A stretch of 64,000 nucleotides of DNA from an uncultured Selenomonadales bacterium (GCA_946407015.1 CAMJML010000002.1:248001-312000); one strand, 5' to 3'; counted from the stretch's first letter, positions 1 to 9,105 are shown. Notes: generated by a model not told the origin, from the letters alone. Translations and numbers: made by a program.

Positions 1-1
1 T

Positions 2-1507
2 CCTGAGTGGCAGCCCGAATACTGTGTACAATGCAACCGTTGCTCTTATGTATGCCCCCATGCAGCAGTCAGACCGGCTCTGCTGTCCGGGATTGAAAAA
101 CAGCAGGCACCGGAAGGATTTGCAAGCAAGGCCTTTAGAGGCCGGGAAGAACTTCAATATGCTATTGTGGTTTCGCCGTATGATTGTACAGGCTGTGGCA
201 GTTGTGCCCAAATTTGTCCGTCAAAAAACAAGGCCTTGGTCATGAAACCGTTAGCTACACAAGTAACAAAAGACAAGCATTGGGATTATGCGCTAGCTGT
301 CACACCCAAAGAAAACCCGCTTGACCGCTTTTCGGTAAAAGGCAGTCAGTTTGAACAGCCACTGCTCGAGTTTTCAGGGGCTTGTGCGGGCTGCGGCGAG
401 ACTCCTTATGCCAAATTGGTGACACAGCTCTATGGGGACAGAATGATGGTGGCTAATGCAACGGGCTGCTCTTCCGTTTGGGCAGGGAGTGCGCCGTCGG
501 TACCTTATACGAAAAACCACCGCGGCCATGGGCCGGCTTGGGGCAATTCCTTATTTGAAGATAACGCTGAGTTTGGTTTAGGCATGCTTTTAGGGGTTAA
601 ACAAATTCGCAATAAACTGGCGATGGATATTCAAACAGCGGCGCAGCGTTTTGCAGGCACTTCTTTCCAAGCGGCCTGCGAGGACTGGCTGGCTCATCAG
701 GAAAACGGTGAAGGAACCCGCGCAAGAGCCGATCAACTCATCAGTCAGCTTGAGGCTGTCAGAGGCAGTGACCCGTTACTGAATGAAATCTATAAAAACC
801 GCGATTTTTTAGTGAAACGTTCTCAATGGCTCTTTGGCGGTGATGGCTGGGCCTATGATATTGGTTTCGGCGGCTTGGATCATGTCTTAGCTTCCGGAGA
901 GGATGTCAATGTCTTGGTATTTGATACCGAAGTCTATTCCAATACCGGCGGTCAGTCCTCCAAAGCAACGCCTTCGGCGGCTATTGCCAAGTTTGCGGCC
1001 AGTGGCAAGAAAACCAGGAAGAAAGATTTGGGCATGATGGCTATGAGTTACGGCTATGTTTATGTTGCGCAAATTGCCATGGGGGCCGACCGCAATCAAA
1101 CCCTGAAAGCCATTGCGGAAGCCGAGGCCTATCCCGGACCTTCCTTAATTATTGCGTATGCTCCTTGTATCAGTCACGGACTAAAGGCCGGTATGGGCTG
1201 CAGCCAGCTCGAAGCCAAGCGTGCTGTGGAAAGCGGTTACTGGGCTTTGTACCGGTATCATCCCGAACTGAAGGACAAGGGCCAAAATCCGTTTGTTTTG
1301 GATTCAAAAGCACCCAATGGCAGTTTTACAGAATTCCTGATGGGCGAGGTCCGCTATGCGGCTCTTAAAAAGCAATTCCCCGAGGTGGCCGAGGCCTTGT
1401 TTGCTAAAACCGAGCAGGATGCTATGGAGCGGTTGGAAAATTACCAACGGCTGGCTAGTCAGGGTGGTTTTGTGATGCCAGAAGCAGCGGCCGCAAAAAC
1501 GAAATAA
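2..1507 (+). CDS. nifJ: Pyruvate:ferredoxin oxidoreductase, C-terminal part (cut by window start)
   Basis: The reading frame is open from base 2, so the gene starts upstream of the window and only the last 501 residues are present. The enzyme oxidises pyruvate with CoA to acetyl-CoA and CO2, passing electrons to ferredoxin or flavodoxin in the cytoplasm. Visible are the end of the two-cluster ferredoxin domain (CVQCNRCSYVCP near base 23, CTGCGSCAQICP near 185), the proximal cluster cysteines (CAGCGETPY), and the thiamine-diphosphate region (GDGWAYDIGFGG, DTEVYSNTGGQ). It ends AAAKTK and runs into an intrinsic terminator. It is a close paralogue of the complete gene at 31821-35387; most residues match by eye. 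Confidence 0.95.
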   Translation, partial: PEWQPEYCVQCNRCSYVCPHAAVRPALLSGIEKQQAPEGFASKAFRGREELQYAIVVSPYDCTGCGSCAQICPSKNKALVMKPLATQVTKDKHWDYALAVTPKENPLDRFSVKGSQFEQPLLEFSGACAGCGETPYAKLVTQLYGDRMMVANATGCSSVWAGSAPSVPYTKNHRGHGPAWGNSLFEDNAEFGLGMLLGVKQIRNKLAMDIQTAAQRFAGTSFQAACEDWLAHQENGEGTRARADQLISQLEAVRGSDPLLNEIYKNRDFLVKRSQWLFGGDGWAYDIGFGGLDHVLASGEDVNVLVFDTEVYSNTGGQSSKATPSAAIAKFAASGKKTRKKDLGMMAMSYGYVYVAQIAMGADRNQTLKAIAEAEAYPGPSLIIAYAPCISHGLKAGMGCSQLEAKRAVESGYWALYRYHPELKDKGQNPFVLDSKAPNGSFTEFLMGEVRYAALKKQFPEVAEALFAKTEQDAMERLENYQRLASQGGFVMPEAAAAKTK

Positions 1508-1509
1508 GA

Positions 1510-1553
1510 AATCCCCCTAAGCGAAGGACGTGATTTTGCTTAGGGGGATTTTG
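1510..1553. terminator. Bidirectional intrinsic terminator between convergent nifJ and araC-type genes
   Basis: The 13-bp perfect stem AATCCCCCTAAGC / GCTTAGGGGGATT (1510-1522 with 1538-1550) is followed by TTTTG on the plus strand. It lies just after the oxidoreductase stop and overlaps the last codons and stop of the convergent AraC-type gene, so one hairpin serves both. Confidence 0.85.
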
Positions 1554-2331
1554 ATTTAAGGAATAGCTGTTCATGGGATCCTTGACGGTTCCGGAATTCT
1601 ACCGGAGTATGATGCATGATTTTTTTAAACATGATATTGTAATAATTTTGATTGTTAAATCCAACAGCAAGGGCAACATCTAAGATTGAGAGCTGTTCTT
1701 TTAATAACAGCTCTTTGCTTTTTTCAATGCGGATTTCATTGAGGTATTGGGAAAATGTTTTATTTGTAGCCTTTTTAAATAAGCTGCACAAATAGTATTT
1801 ACTAATATTTAGGTAGCTGGCCATGGCGGTTAGTGTAATAGGATGGTCATAGCAGGCATCCAGATAATCAATGGCTTTTTTGACATAGGTATTATAGGGC
1901 AGTGTGCTGTAGCGTTTGATTTTTTGCTTTAAGTAGCTGCTGTCGGCCGCAATATCGCCAAGTAGTGTAAATAAATGCGGGATGCAGCTGGCCGGTCTAT
2001 AAGAAATTCCGGGAAGACAGGGGGTTTCTGACTGAGCGTAGGGTCCGATAATATGAAAACCGCGGGTGATGTTTTTACTGCAAATCCAGGAGGCAGCAAA
2101 ACAAACGGGCTGCAAACAAGGAATGATGATCATGCTTTTTTCCTTTTTAGCCAGCATCAGCGGCTTCACCTGGTCAAAAATATGATTTCCATCAAAAAGT
2201 TGTTCCAGGTTTTGATGATAACCGGCTGATGCCAGGATGTTTCCGTGAAAGTCAACGGTGCGTATGGGAAGCTGTGTGCAGGCAAAAAAGTTCTTGCTGA
2301 TCTGAAAGAGATGTTCATGAACCAACATCAT
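1540..2331 (-). CDS. AraC-family transcriptional regulator
   Basis: A protein of 263 residues with an AraC-type double helix-turn-helix at the C-terminus (roughly residues 165-250: ITLTAMASYLNISKYYLCSLFK and the second helix pair ILDVALAVGFNNQNYYNIMFKK). The N-terminal half is a sensor domain I cannot name; it has several cysteines. The start at 2331 is chosen because AAGGGGG lies 5 bases upstream. A TTG at 2397 would add 22 residues but would place the Fur-like palindrome (2377-2393) inside the coding region. It is divergent from the siderophore uptake operon, so it probably activates that operon in response to an imported iron chelate, as known AraC regulators of siderophore uptake do. That role is inferred. 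Confidence 0.85.
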   Translation of the reverse strand: MMLVHEHLFQISKNFFACTQLPIRTVDFHGNILASAGYHQNLEQLFDGNHIFDQVKPLMLAKKEKSMIIIPCLQPVCFAASWICSKNITRGFHIIGPYAQSETPCLPGISYRPASCIPHLFTLLGDIAADSSYLKQKIKRYSTLPYNTYVKKAIDYLDACYDHPITLTAMASYLNISKYYLCSLFKKATNKTFSQYLNEIRIEKSKELLLKEQLSILDVALAVGFNNQNYYNIMFKKIMHHTPVEFRNRQGSHEQLFLKSKSP

Positions 2332-2376
2332 TTCGACCCCCTTAGAGCAGAGTTCAGTAGCAGGATTCGCATAGAG

Positions 2377-2393
2377 ATGATAATTGTTATCAT
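2377..2393. promoter_or_regulatory. Fur-box-like palindrome in the AraC regulator leader
   Basis: ATGATAATTGTTATCAT has 7-base arms (ATGATAA / TTATCAT) around a 3-base centre, matching the GATAATnATTATC pattern of Fur boxes. It sits 46 to 62 bases upstream of the preferred start of the AraC-type gene, where bound repressor would block transcription of the regulator under iron sufficiency. Confidence 0.65.
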
Positions 2394-2397
2394 GCAA

Positions 2398-2729
2398 TAA
2401 CTGTGTTTATTTTATGTCTCTTCCCCTGGCTTGTCAATAGATGCAGCCTGCTCTTTTAAGTCTTCTGCGCCGTTTTACCTATTGCAGATAGAATGCAAAA
2501 GCTGATTTTCCCGTGAAATTTAGTTCAATATCCTAATAAAAATGATAATATTCTTCTAAATCTTTTTGGCAGAGACGTGTTATCTTAGAGGCAAAGCCGC
2601 TGCTTTTTCTATTATCAGGAAGCGCTGGAGAGAGGAATTTTTATTAGAATATAGAATGATAATGAATATCAAAATCAATTGAAGGTTTTTTGATGCTTTT
2701 ATATAAAGGTAAAGTAAAGGAGCAGGGAT
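2398..2729. other. Divergent intergenic region with iron-control sites
   Basis: The region is 332 bases and AT-rich. It contains a half-site-like AATGATAATATT near 2541 and a clearer inverted repeat at 2658-2672 (listed separately). No confident -35/-10 pair was picked out for either divergent gene, and no small gene with a ribosome binding site was found. Confidence 0.5.
2658..2672. promoter_or_regulatory. Fur-box-like inverted repeat upstream of siderophore uptake operon
   Basis: TGATAATGAATATCA has arms TGATA / TATCA with a 5-base centre and lies in the AATGATAATGAATATCAAAA context typical of Fur boxes. It is 58 bases upstream of the start of the binding-protein gene at 2730, an appropriate place for iron repression of the uptake operon. 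Confidence 0.6.
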
Positions 2730-3686
2730 ATGGGACGAGTTGCATGGAGGTGGAGTTTGCTAGGGGTGGTCGTGGTTGTGCTGGTCTTTGCCTGTGTACG
2801 GGCACCGTGGCGGATGGAGGCTGTGAGCCGTCAGCCAGCGGCACAGCCTCAGACCCTGACCTATCTGAACAAAGAATATCAGTTGCCGGTAAAAGCTGAC
2901 AAAATCGTCGTTACCGGAGCTTTGGAGGGGCTGGAGGATTTGCTGGTATTAGGTATTAAGCCGGTTGGTGTTATGACAATCGGTGGTAAATTCCCGGTCT
3001 TATTTCATGAAATTACGGCAGGTGCCCGGCCGATTGGCGAACGCATGCAGCCCAATGTCGAGGCGATCTTAGCCATGAAACCGGAATTGATTATCAGTAG
3101 TGATAAGTTTCCCGCTGCGACGGCTGAACAACTGCAAAGAATTGCCCCTGTAATTCCCTTGTCTCATTTTCCGGCTGACGGCGAAGCCAACTTGCGTTTG
3201 CTTGGTACTTTGACAGGCAGGCAAGAACAGGCGGAAGCCGTGATTCGGCAATATGCTCAGGAAGCCGCTGCCGCGAAAGCCCTTTTGCCTGAAAAAGCTA
3301 AAACTCAAAAGGTTGTGGCCATCCGCATCCGGGCGGGCAATATTTGTGTATACCCGGCCAATGTCTTTTTTAATGATATTCTCTATCAGGAAATGGGGCT
3401 GCCAGTTCCTTCGGAAATCGCGTCAGTGAAAACGCAAGAAATTATTTCCCTGGAAAGGTTCAGCAAGTTCAATCCGGATATCATTTTTCTGCAATATGAG
3501 GCCAGTGAGAGTCCGGCCCAACCCCATGTTGTGGATGATTTACAGCGGAACCCTCTCTGGCAGAGCATAACGGCAGTAAAAAATAATCAGGTATTTATTA
3601 ATTGTGTCGATCCGCTCATCCAGGGTGTGGCGATTGGGGGCAAAATTCAGTTCCTGCATGCTGCAGCCGAAAAATTATCGCAATAA
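2730..3686 (+). CDS. Iron-siderophore ABC transporter, substrate-binding protein
   Basis: A 318-residue type III periplasmic binding protein of the FecB/FhuD/FepB group. It captures the ferric chelate in the periplasm and delivers it to the two permeases encoded next. The first 25 residues are a hydrophobic signal segment ending VFAC, a plausible lipobox, so it may be a lipoprotein. The mature part has the family features KIVVTGALEGLEDLLVLGIKP near the start, PELIISSD in the first lobe and FNPDIIFLQ in the second. AAAGGAGCAGGGAT precedes the ATG. It is the first gene of an operon with two permeases, an ATPase and two esterases, whose esterases point to a catecholate substrate. Confidence 0.9.
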   Translation: MGRVAWRWSLLGVVVVVLVFACVRAPWRMEAVSRQPAAQPQTLTYLNKEYQLPVKADKIVVTGALEGLEDLLVLGIKPVGVMTIGGKFPVLFHEITAGARPIGERMQPNVEAILAMKPELIISSDKFPAATAEQLQRIAPVIPLSHFPADGEANLRLLGTLTGRQEQAEAVIRQYAQEAAAAKALLPEKAKTQKVVAIRIRAGNICVYPANVFFNDILYQEMGLPVPSEIASVKTQEIISLERFSKFNPDIIFLQYEASESPAQPHVVDDLQRNPLWQSITAVKNNQVFINCVDPLIQGVAIGGKIQFLHAAAEKLSQ

Positions 3687-3707
3687 AGCTTTAAAGTGAG
3701 TGAACCA

Positions 3708-4715
3708 ATGAAGCGTACAAATCACATTCCTTATATTATTTTAGCCGCAGCCTTACCGGTCATGCTGGCAATACTGCTTATTTCCCTGATGTATGGTGGG
3801 ACTGAGATGGCTTTTGCAACCATCCAAACAGCCTTTCTTCAGTTTAATGCCGCCAATATCGATCATCAAATTATTATGAATGCCCGTCTGCCGAGAGCTG
3901 CTGGGGCGGTATTCATTGGTGCCGCTCTGGCAGTTTCCGGGGCGCTGATGCAAGGCATGACCAGAAACCATCTGGCATCTCCCGGAATTATGGGGATTAG
4001 CGATGGCTCGGTGCTGGCAGTAACCTTGAGCATGGTTTTTCTTCCCCAGGCATCACCGGCAGAACGGATTTTTTTCTCTTTTGGCGGATCGGCTGTAGGA
4101 GCCGGGCTGGTATTTAGTTTGGCTGCCTTTCTGCCTCACGGATTATCGCCGGTCAGGCTGGCGATTTTGGGAACAGCCATTGGAACCTTTTTGAGCAGTG
4201 TAGCGGCTGCTTTGGCCATCTATTTCCAAATCCCGCAAAATATTAGCTTTTGGTATCATACCAGGCTGCATCAATTGCAAGGCGAGCAAGTCCTGATGAT
4301 CATACCTTTTATCTTAGTCGGCCTGTTATTGGCTAATTGGCTGGCGAAAGCGGTAACCGTTCTCTCCTTAGGCGAAGAAGTTGCTGTCAGTCTTGGACAA
4401 AGAATTAAGGTTGTCAAATTAGCGGTTGCTGCTGCAGTCATGCTGCTTACTGGCAGTGCTGTCGCAATGGCTGGCAAAATTGCCTTTGTCGGTCTGATCA
4501 TCCCCCATATTACCCGTTATTTGGTGGGAGCGGATTATAAATGGGTGATTCCTTGTTCAGGGGTATTGGGAGCGCTGTTTTTGGCACTCGCCGATATTCT
4601 CAGCCGCTATCTGAATGCTCCTTTTGAAACTCCTGTCGGGGTGATTACTTCGCTGGTAGGAGTACCATTTTTCCTTTATCTGGCCAGACGAAAAGGAGGC
4701 GATAAAATTGGCTGA
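3708..4715 (+). CDS. Iron-siderophore ABC transporter permease 1 (FecCD family)
   Basis: An integral membrane protein of 335 residues with about ten hydrophobic segments, in the FecCD/BtuC family. Family marks are RLPRAAGAVFIGAALAVSGALMQGMTRN, PGIMGI, and the late FVGLIIPHITRYLVG segment. It forms the inner-membrane channel together with the next gene product. A GTG at 3696 is possible but has no ribosome binding site; the ATG at 3708 has only a weak GTGAG, so the start is uncertain by 4 residues. It overlaps the next gene by 8 bases. Confidence 0.9.
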   Translation: MKRTNHIPYIILAAALPVMLAILLISLMYGGTEMAFATIQTAFLQFNAANIDHQIIMNARLPRAAGAVFIGAALAVSGALMQGMTRNHLASPGIMGISDGSVLAVTLSMVFLPQASPAERIFFSFGGSAVGAGLVFSLAAFLPHGLSPVRLAILGTAIGTFLSSVAAALAIYFQIPQNISFWYHTRLHQLQGEQVLMIIPFILVGLLLANWLAKAVTVLSLGEEVAVSLGQRIKVVKLAVAAAVMLLTGSAVAMAGKIAFVGLIIPHITRYLVGADYKWVIPCSGVLGALFLALADILSRYLNAPFETPVGVITSLVGVPFFLYLARRKGGDKIG

Positions 4716-5730
4716 ATCCAATAAATTGCGCTTTACCCTAAGTATGGCTGCCGGCTTGGTCCTTCTGATCATGACCCTATACCTGACACTCAGTTATGGT
4801 ATTAACGAGCTGACTGCTGCCGGGCTCATCCAAACCTTATTGGGAAGCCATCCCACCGGGGAGTATGATGTATTAATCTATCAATTCCGGCTTCCCAGGC
4901 TCATTCTGGCCGGCTTGATTGGAGGGGGACTGGGGTTAGCGGGAGCGGTCTTGCAGGGAATATCCAGAAACGGTCTGGCTGACCCCGGCATCTTGGGTAT
5001 CAATGCCGGTGCCGGCTTCGCCGTTATTTTATTTATGTTCTTTTTCCGGATTTCATTGGGGGGGGCAGATTGGATGGCCATTTTGGCTATGCCGGCCTTC
5101 GGCTTGGTGGGCGGCCTGGCCGCCGCCTTATTTGTCTATTTTTTTTCCCGCGAAAATGGGCGGCTGGATTCCCAGCGTTTTTTGCTGACCGGGATTGCCC
5201 TCGGATCAGGGTTAAGTGCCTGCTCGCTTTATATCACCTTGAAAATGAATCCTGCCGATTTTCAAACCGCTGCCCTTTGGAGTGTCGGGAGTCTGTCGTA
5301 TGCAAATTGGGCCTGTGTTCTGACCGTCACTCCCTGGCTGTTGCTGCTGGTTCCGGTGATTCTCCAGAAGGCGGTTGTGCTGGATCTATTTCAATTGGAC
5401 GAGAGCAGTATGCGCAGTTTAGGCATGAACGTGGAAAGGGAGCAGGGAATCCTGCTTTTGTGCAGTACGGGCCTGGTGAGTGCTTGTGTGGCTGTTTCCG
5501 GTACGATTGGCTTTGTCGGCTTGATCGTACCGCATTTGGCTAAAAGCCTGGCTGGTATTAGTCATCAGCGAATTCTGCCGCTCGCTGCGCTGCTGGGAAT
5601 GCTGTTGGTCATACTGGCAGATTTCATGGCTAAAAATGTTTTTGCTCCGGCCGAGCTTGCCGTGGGTATTATGGTTGCTTTGATTGGGGTGCCTTATTTT
5701 ATTTATTTGCTGTTTAAAAGTAAAGCGTAG
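4708..5730 (+). CDS. Iron-siderophore ABC transporter permease 2 (FecCD family)
   Basis: A 340-residue FecCD permease, the partner of the preceding one. The TTG start is supported by AAAAGGAGG eight bases upstream and by the 8-base overlap with the previous gene, which suggests translational coupling. FRLPRLILAGLIGGGLGLAGAVLQGISRNGLADPGILGI and GFVGLIVPHLAKSLAG are the conserved family regions. About ten transmembrane segments are visible. Confidence 0.92.
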   Translation: MAESNKLRFTLSMAAGLVLLIMTLYLTLSYGINELTAAGLIQTLLGSHPTGEYDVLIYQFRLPRLILAGLIGGGLGLAGAVLQGISRNGLADPGILGINAGAGFAVILFMFFFRISLGGADWMAILAMPAFGLVGGLAAALFVYFFSRENGRLDSQRFLLTGIALGSGLSACSLYITLKMNPADFQTAALWSVGSLSYANWACVLTVTPWLLLLVPVILQKAVVLDLFQLDESSMRSLGMNVEREQGILLLCSTGLVSACVAVSGTIGFVGLIVPHLAKSLAGISHQRILPLAALLGMLLVILADFMAKNVFAPAELAVGIMVALIGVPYFIYLLFKSKA

Positions 5731-5749
5731 CAGGAAGAGGGGGGTATGC

Positions 5750-6565
5750 ATGAGTAATCTGCGCGTAGAAAAATTACAGGCAGGTTATGACCGGCGTCTT
5801 GTTTTTCAGGATCTTAATTTTGCAGTTGAGGAAGGAAAAATTACGACAATCATCGGTCCTAACGGTTGTGGAAAATCAACTTTATTGAAGACAATGGGAA
5901 GAATTTTGCGGCAAAAAAGCGGGACGGTCTATCTCTATGACCAAGATATCCGGCAACTGGCAACACAGGAGATTGCCCAAAAGCTGGCTGTACTGCCGCA
6001 AAATCCGGTAGCACCGGCTGAATTAAAGGTGGAGGAGCTTGTAGCTTACGGACGGTTTCCGTATTTCAATCATGGACAGCGGGATGCGGCTGCTGACCGG
6101 CAAGCTGTGGAATGGGCTATTCAGATGGCCAATATCATGCACTTGAGGCACCGGGAACTGAGCCAATTGTCCGGAGGGGAGCGGCAAAGGGTTTGGCTAG
6201 CTATGGCCTTGGCCCAGGAAACAGCTATTTTGCTATTGGATGAGCCGACTACCTATTTGGATATGGTCCATCAACTGGAGGTACTGACCTTGATCAAACA
6301 CCTCAATCAGATGCGCAAAACGACGGTGGTGATGGTACTGCATGATATTAATCATGCGGCACGATTTTCCCATAAAATCGTGGCGATGAAAGCAGGCCGG
6401 ATTGTTGCGGCAGGAACGCCGCAAACCATTGTTACGGCTGAAGTGCTGCGTACCGTTTTCCATATTGATGCCCGAATCATGATGGACCCCCGGGAGGGTG
6501 TTCCGGTTTGCTTCAGTTATGATACCATTCAGTCTGAAAATCTGGCTGCAGGTGTTCAGGCATGA
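5750..6565 (+). CDS. Iron-siderophore ABC transporter ATP-binding protein
   Basis: A 271-residue ATPase that powers the FecCD permease pair. It has Walker A GPNGCGKST, the Q-loop (LPQNP), signature LSGGERQRV, Walker B ILLLDEPTTYLD and switch histidine VLHDINHA, so it should be active. The start at 5750 is preceded by GAGGGGGG; an upstream ATG at 5684 would overlap the permease by 16 codons and lacks a site. The stop overlaps the next start (ATGA). Confidence 0.93.
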   Translation: MSNLRVEKLQAGYDRRLVFQDLNFAVEEGKITTIIGPNGCGKSTLLKTMGRILRQKSGTVYLYDQDIRQLATQEIAQKLAVLPQNPVAPAELKVEELVAYGRFPYFNHGQRDAAADRQAVEWAIQMANIMHLRHRELSQLSGGERQRVWLAMALAQETAILLLDEPTTYLDMVHQLEVLTLIKHLNQMRKTTVVMVLHDINHAARFSHKIVAMKAGRIVAAGTPQTIVTAEVLRTVFHIDARIMMDPREGVPVCFSYDTIQSENLAAGVQA

Positions 6566-7344
6566 ATGGAACGTTACTTTGTTCCGGGTTTGCCGGTCGT
6601 GAACTATGGATCTATCTCCCTGCTTCCTACTTTTGTCAGACTATAGATTATCCGGTTGTTTATGTTCAGGATGGCGGTGCGTTGTTTCGTGATCAACTGC
6701 CTGTATTGGAAGAAAGGATGAGACGCCGGCAGCTTAGGGAAGTTATTTTTGTGGGGGTAAAACCGCTGGACCGTCTGAAGGAATATACACCTTGGCTGGC
6801 GCAGGCGCTTCGCAGTGATTATCCGGATTTTGGCGGTCAGGGGCAGGCTTATGTATCTTTTTTGGTTGAACAGTTAAAACCCTATATGGATACAACCTAC
6901 CGTACGCTGCAGGGGGCCGACCACACAGGCATTGCCGGTGCGTCACTTGGCGGGCTGATTTCGATGTACGCTGCTTGTTTATACCCGGCTGTTTTTGGCC
7001 GTATTGCCGTCATTTCCGGTTCTTTCTGGTTTCAAGGCTTTTTAGCCTTTATGCAGTCGGCCCAGTTCGAAATTCGCGGACAGAGGATTTATATGGATGT
7101 GGGTGCGGATGAAGGCAATGGCAAAAGCAATATGCAACAAAATATGGTGGCCAATAATAAACAGGCCTATGCCATCTTATTGCAAAAAGGATTTCAGGAT
7201 GAGGACTGCTGCCTTGTGATTGAGGAAGGAGCGCAACATCATGGTGCCTGTTTTTTACGACGCTTTCCCTATGCCATGCAATGGCTGTTTCCCTCAACAA
7301 CCAGCAGGCGGCCAGAGCCGGTAAGGAGAAAAGAGAATGCATAA
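6562..7344 (+). CDS. Alpha/beta-hydrolase, enterochelin-esterase-like (IroE/BesA type)
   Basis: A 260-residue esterase-D/Fes-family hydrolase lacking the N-terminal Fes domain. The nucleophile elbow is GASLGG (Ser) in the segment HTGIAGASLGGLISMYAA; a late histidine in EGAQHHGACFLRRFP is the probable catalytic base. It likely hydrolyses ester bonds of imported catecholate siderophores to release iron. It shows no obvious signal peptide, so a cytoplasmic location is likely. It overlaps the ATPase by 4 bases and the next esterase by 8, so the three are surely co-translated. Confidence 0.85.
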   Translation: MNGTLLCSGFAGRELWIYLPASYFCQTIDYPVVYVQDGGALFRDQLPVLEERMRRRQLREVIFVGVKPLDRLKEYTPWLAQALRSDYPDFGGQGQAYVSFLVEQLKPYMDTTYRTLQGADHTGIAGASLGGLISMYAACLYPAVFGRIAVISGSFWFQGFLAFMQSAQFEIRGQRIYMDVGADEGNGKSNMQQNMVANNKQAYAILLQKGFQDEDCCLVIEEGAQHHGACFLRRFPYAMQWLFPSTTSRRPEPVRRKENA

Positions 7345-8959
7345 AGGTGATCGGCCAGATTTGCAGTTCAATCGGCAAGGCTTACAGGGAATTCCTGAAG
7401 GACCTGATACTCTTGTTTATACACTGGAATTGGTGCAGCAAGCCGTTGTATTGCTTGCGTTTGCTTCTGAAGCAGAGGGCACTTTAACCGTCTTTGCCCC
7501 CTGTGGCGGCAGGGTTAAAGGCAGTGCGACTGATGGAAAAGGCGGATGCTTATTTGCTTTTGCGGCCGATCAGCCCGGAAGTTACCGGATACAGTTTCAA
7601 ACTATAGCAAACCAGGCAGTTGGCAGTTGTCGTCTTACCCTTAAGCAGTGCTGGCGGACAACTGACCGGGTCAGTCCAGTGCCGGCAGAACGTCTGGAAA
7701 GCCGGTTGATCCAGAAGCTGCGCCGCAATTTGCTGGTGCAGCCTAAGCAGGCGTTAGAAGAGTTTTGGCAGGAAATCGATGCCCAAGGAACGCCTTTGCA
7801 GGAGGAACATCCCGATCATCCTGGCTTGCGGTTATGTACCTTTGTCTGGCGTAGTATGGAAAATATCAGCAATATTCGGATTCACCTGCTTTTCCGGACT
7901 GCGCTGCCCAATGATTATTTCATGAAGCACATCGAGCAAACCGATGTGTGGTATACGACGGTACAACTGCCGGCCCGGGGACGGTATGCCTACCAAATTC
8001 AGTTGAATGTTCCGCCTGGGCCGCCGCCCGATATGGACAGCTCTCCCGAATATAAACTGATGTATTTTGCTTCGGCTCAGCTTGACCCGTTTAATCCCAG
8101 GCGTTGCTTTGATGAGCACGGCAGCCGTTATGAAGGTTTATCCCTGCTGGAAATGCCGGACGCCCCTGCACAGCCCTGGACGGCTCAACGGCCGGCCATT
8201 GAGCGGGGCAATATCAGCCGCTCATATTTTTTCAGCTCATTATTGCAAGATGAACGGCCGGTTGCGGTTTATACTCCGCCAGGGTATTCCGGACAGGCCG
8301 GTCCTTATGGGCTGATGTTTGTCTTTGATGAACAGTGGTTTTTAACCCGTGTTCCAACGGCGACTATCCTGGATAATTTGTTAGCAGATAAAGCCATTCC
8401 GCCTTTAGTGGCTGTTATTATCGGCAACGGTCCCGGAGAGGCCCGCAGCAGACAATTGCCCTGCAATCCTTTGTTTGCTGACTTTATGGCCTCAGAACTG
8501 CTTCCCTGGGTAAAAAGCCGTTATCCTGTCACGGAGAATCCTGCGCGCATCATTGTGGCCGGAGCCAGCTATGGCGGACTGGCTGCCAGTTATGTGGCAC
8601 TGCGTCGTCCTGAGGTGTTCGGTCAGGTATTATCATTATCCGGATCGTACTGGTGGACTTCGCCGGGAAAAAATATCCGGTTTGCACCGCCTCATCCGCA
8701 GCTGGTTTCACTTTATCTGCAGCAGCCAAAGCTGCCGCTGCAATTTTATCTGACTGCCGGGATTGGAGAGATTGATCTGAGCGGTTGCGGGCGGTCTATT
8801 CTGACAACCAACCGTTATTTGCGGGATGTGTTCCTGGCTAAAGGCTATGAAGTCCGTTATGAAGAATTTGTCGGTGGACATGATTTTTTAAGCTGGCGGG
8901 GGAAAATGGCCGAAGGATTGCGTTATTTAACGGCAAGCTGGCAGTCGAACAATGACTAG
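7337..8959 (+). CDS. Enterochelin esterase (Fes-like), full-length
   Basis: A 540-residue protein with an N-terminal beta-rich Fes domain (about residues 150-270, including FVWRSMENISNIRIH and the stretch with DPFNPRR) and a C-terminal alpha/beta-hydrolase (about 290-540). The nucleophile elbow is GASYGG and a late GGHDFLSWR supplies the probable catalytic histidine. The reaction is hydrolysis of the trilactone or similar ester of a ferric catecholate. Roughly 140 residues before the Fes domain, with PPC-like beta content, make it longer than the E. coli enzyme. AAGGAGAAAAGAGA precedes the ATG. No siderophore synthesis genes are nearby, so foreign siderophores may be the substrate. Confidence 0.88.
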   Translation: MHKGDRPDLQFNRQGLQGIPEGPDTLVYTLELVQQAVVLLAFASEAEGTLTVFAPCGGRVKGSATDGKGGCLFAFAADQPGSYRIQFQTIANQAVGSCRLTLKQCWRTTDRVSPVPAERLESRLIQKLRRNLLVQPKQALEEFWQEIDAQGTPLQEEHPDHPGLRLCTFVWRSMENISNIRIHLLFRTALPNDYFMKHIEQTDVWYTTVQLPARGRYAYQIQLNVPPGPPPDMDSSPEYKLMYFASAQLDPFNPRRCFDEHGSRYEGLSLLEMPDAPAQPWTAQRPAIERGNISRSYFFSSLLQDERPVAVYTPPGYSGQAGPYGLMFVFDEQWFLTRVPTATILDNLLADKAIPPLVAVIIGNGPGEARSRQLPCNPLFADFMASELLPWVKSRYPVTENPARIIVAGASYGGLAASYVALRRPEVFGQVLSLSGSYWWTSPGKNIRFAPPHPQLVSLYLQQPKLPLQFYLTAGIGEIDLSGCGRSILTTNRYLRDVFLAKGYEVRYEEFVGGHDFLSWRGKMAEGLRYLTASWQSNND

Positions 8960-9105
8960 TTCGCGTGACGACGATTTGTCATGCTCAGGTTTACTGTTTG
9001 CCTGAGAAAGGCGGTGGTTGTTCGGAGGCAGTGCAGTAAGAGGGTATTTGGCATTTTAGGCGAAGTAATCCAGCATATGTCAGTTTTCCGAACGAGGTGA
9101 GCGGG

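Noticed and set aside
1523-1530. GAAGGACG in the loop of the first nifJ terminator as a fourth copy of the AGGAC element
   Set aside because: Only the short string matches. There is no apical AGGAC hairpin and the stem is an ordinary terminator.
5070-5543. A 157-codon frame inside the second iron permease gene
   Set aside because: It is an out-of-frame shadow of a well-supported membrane protein gene.
9046-9062. TTGGCATTTTAGGCGA as a sigma-54 promoter for the activator gene
   Set aside because: The spacing from GG does not place GC ten bases on.
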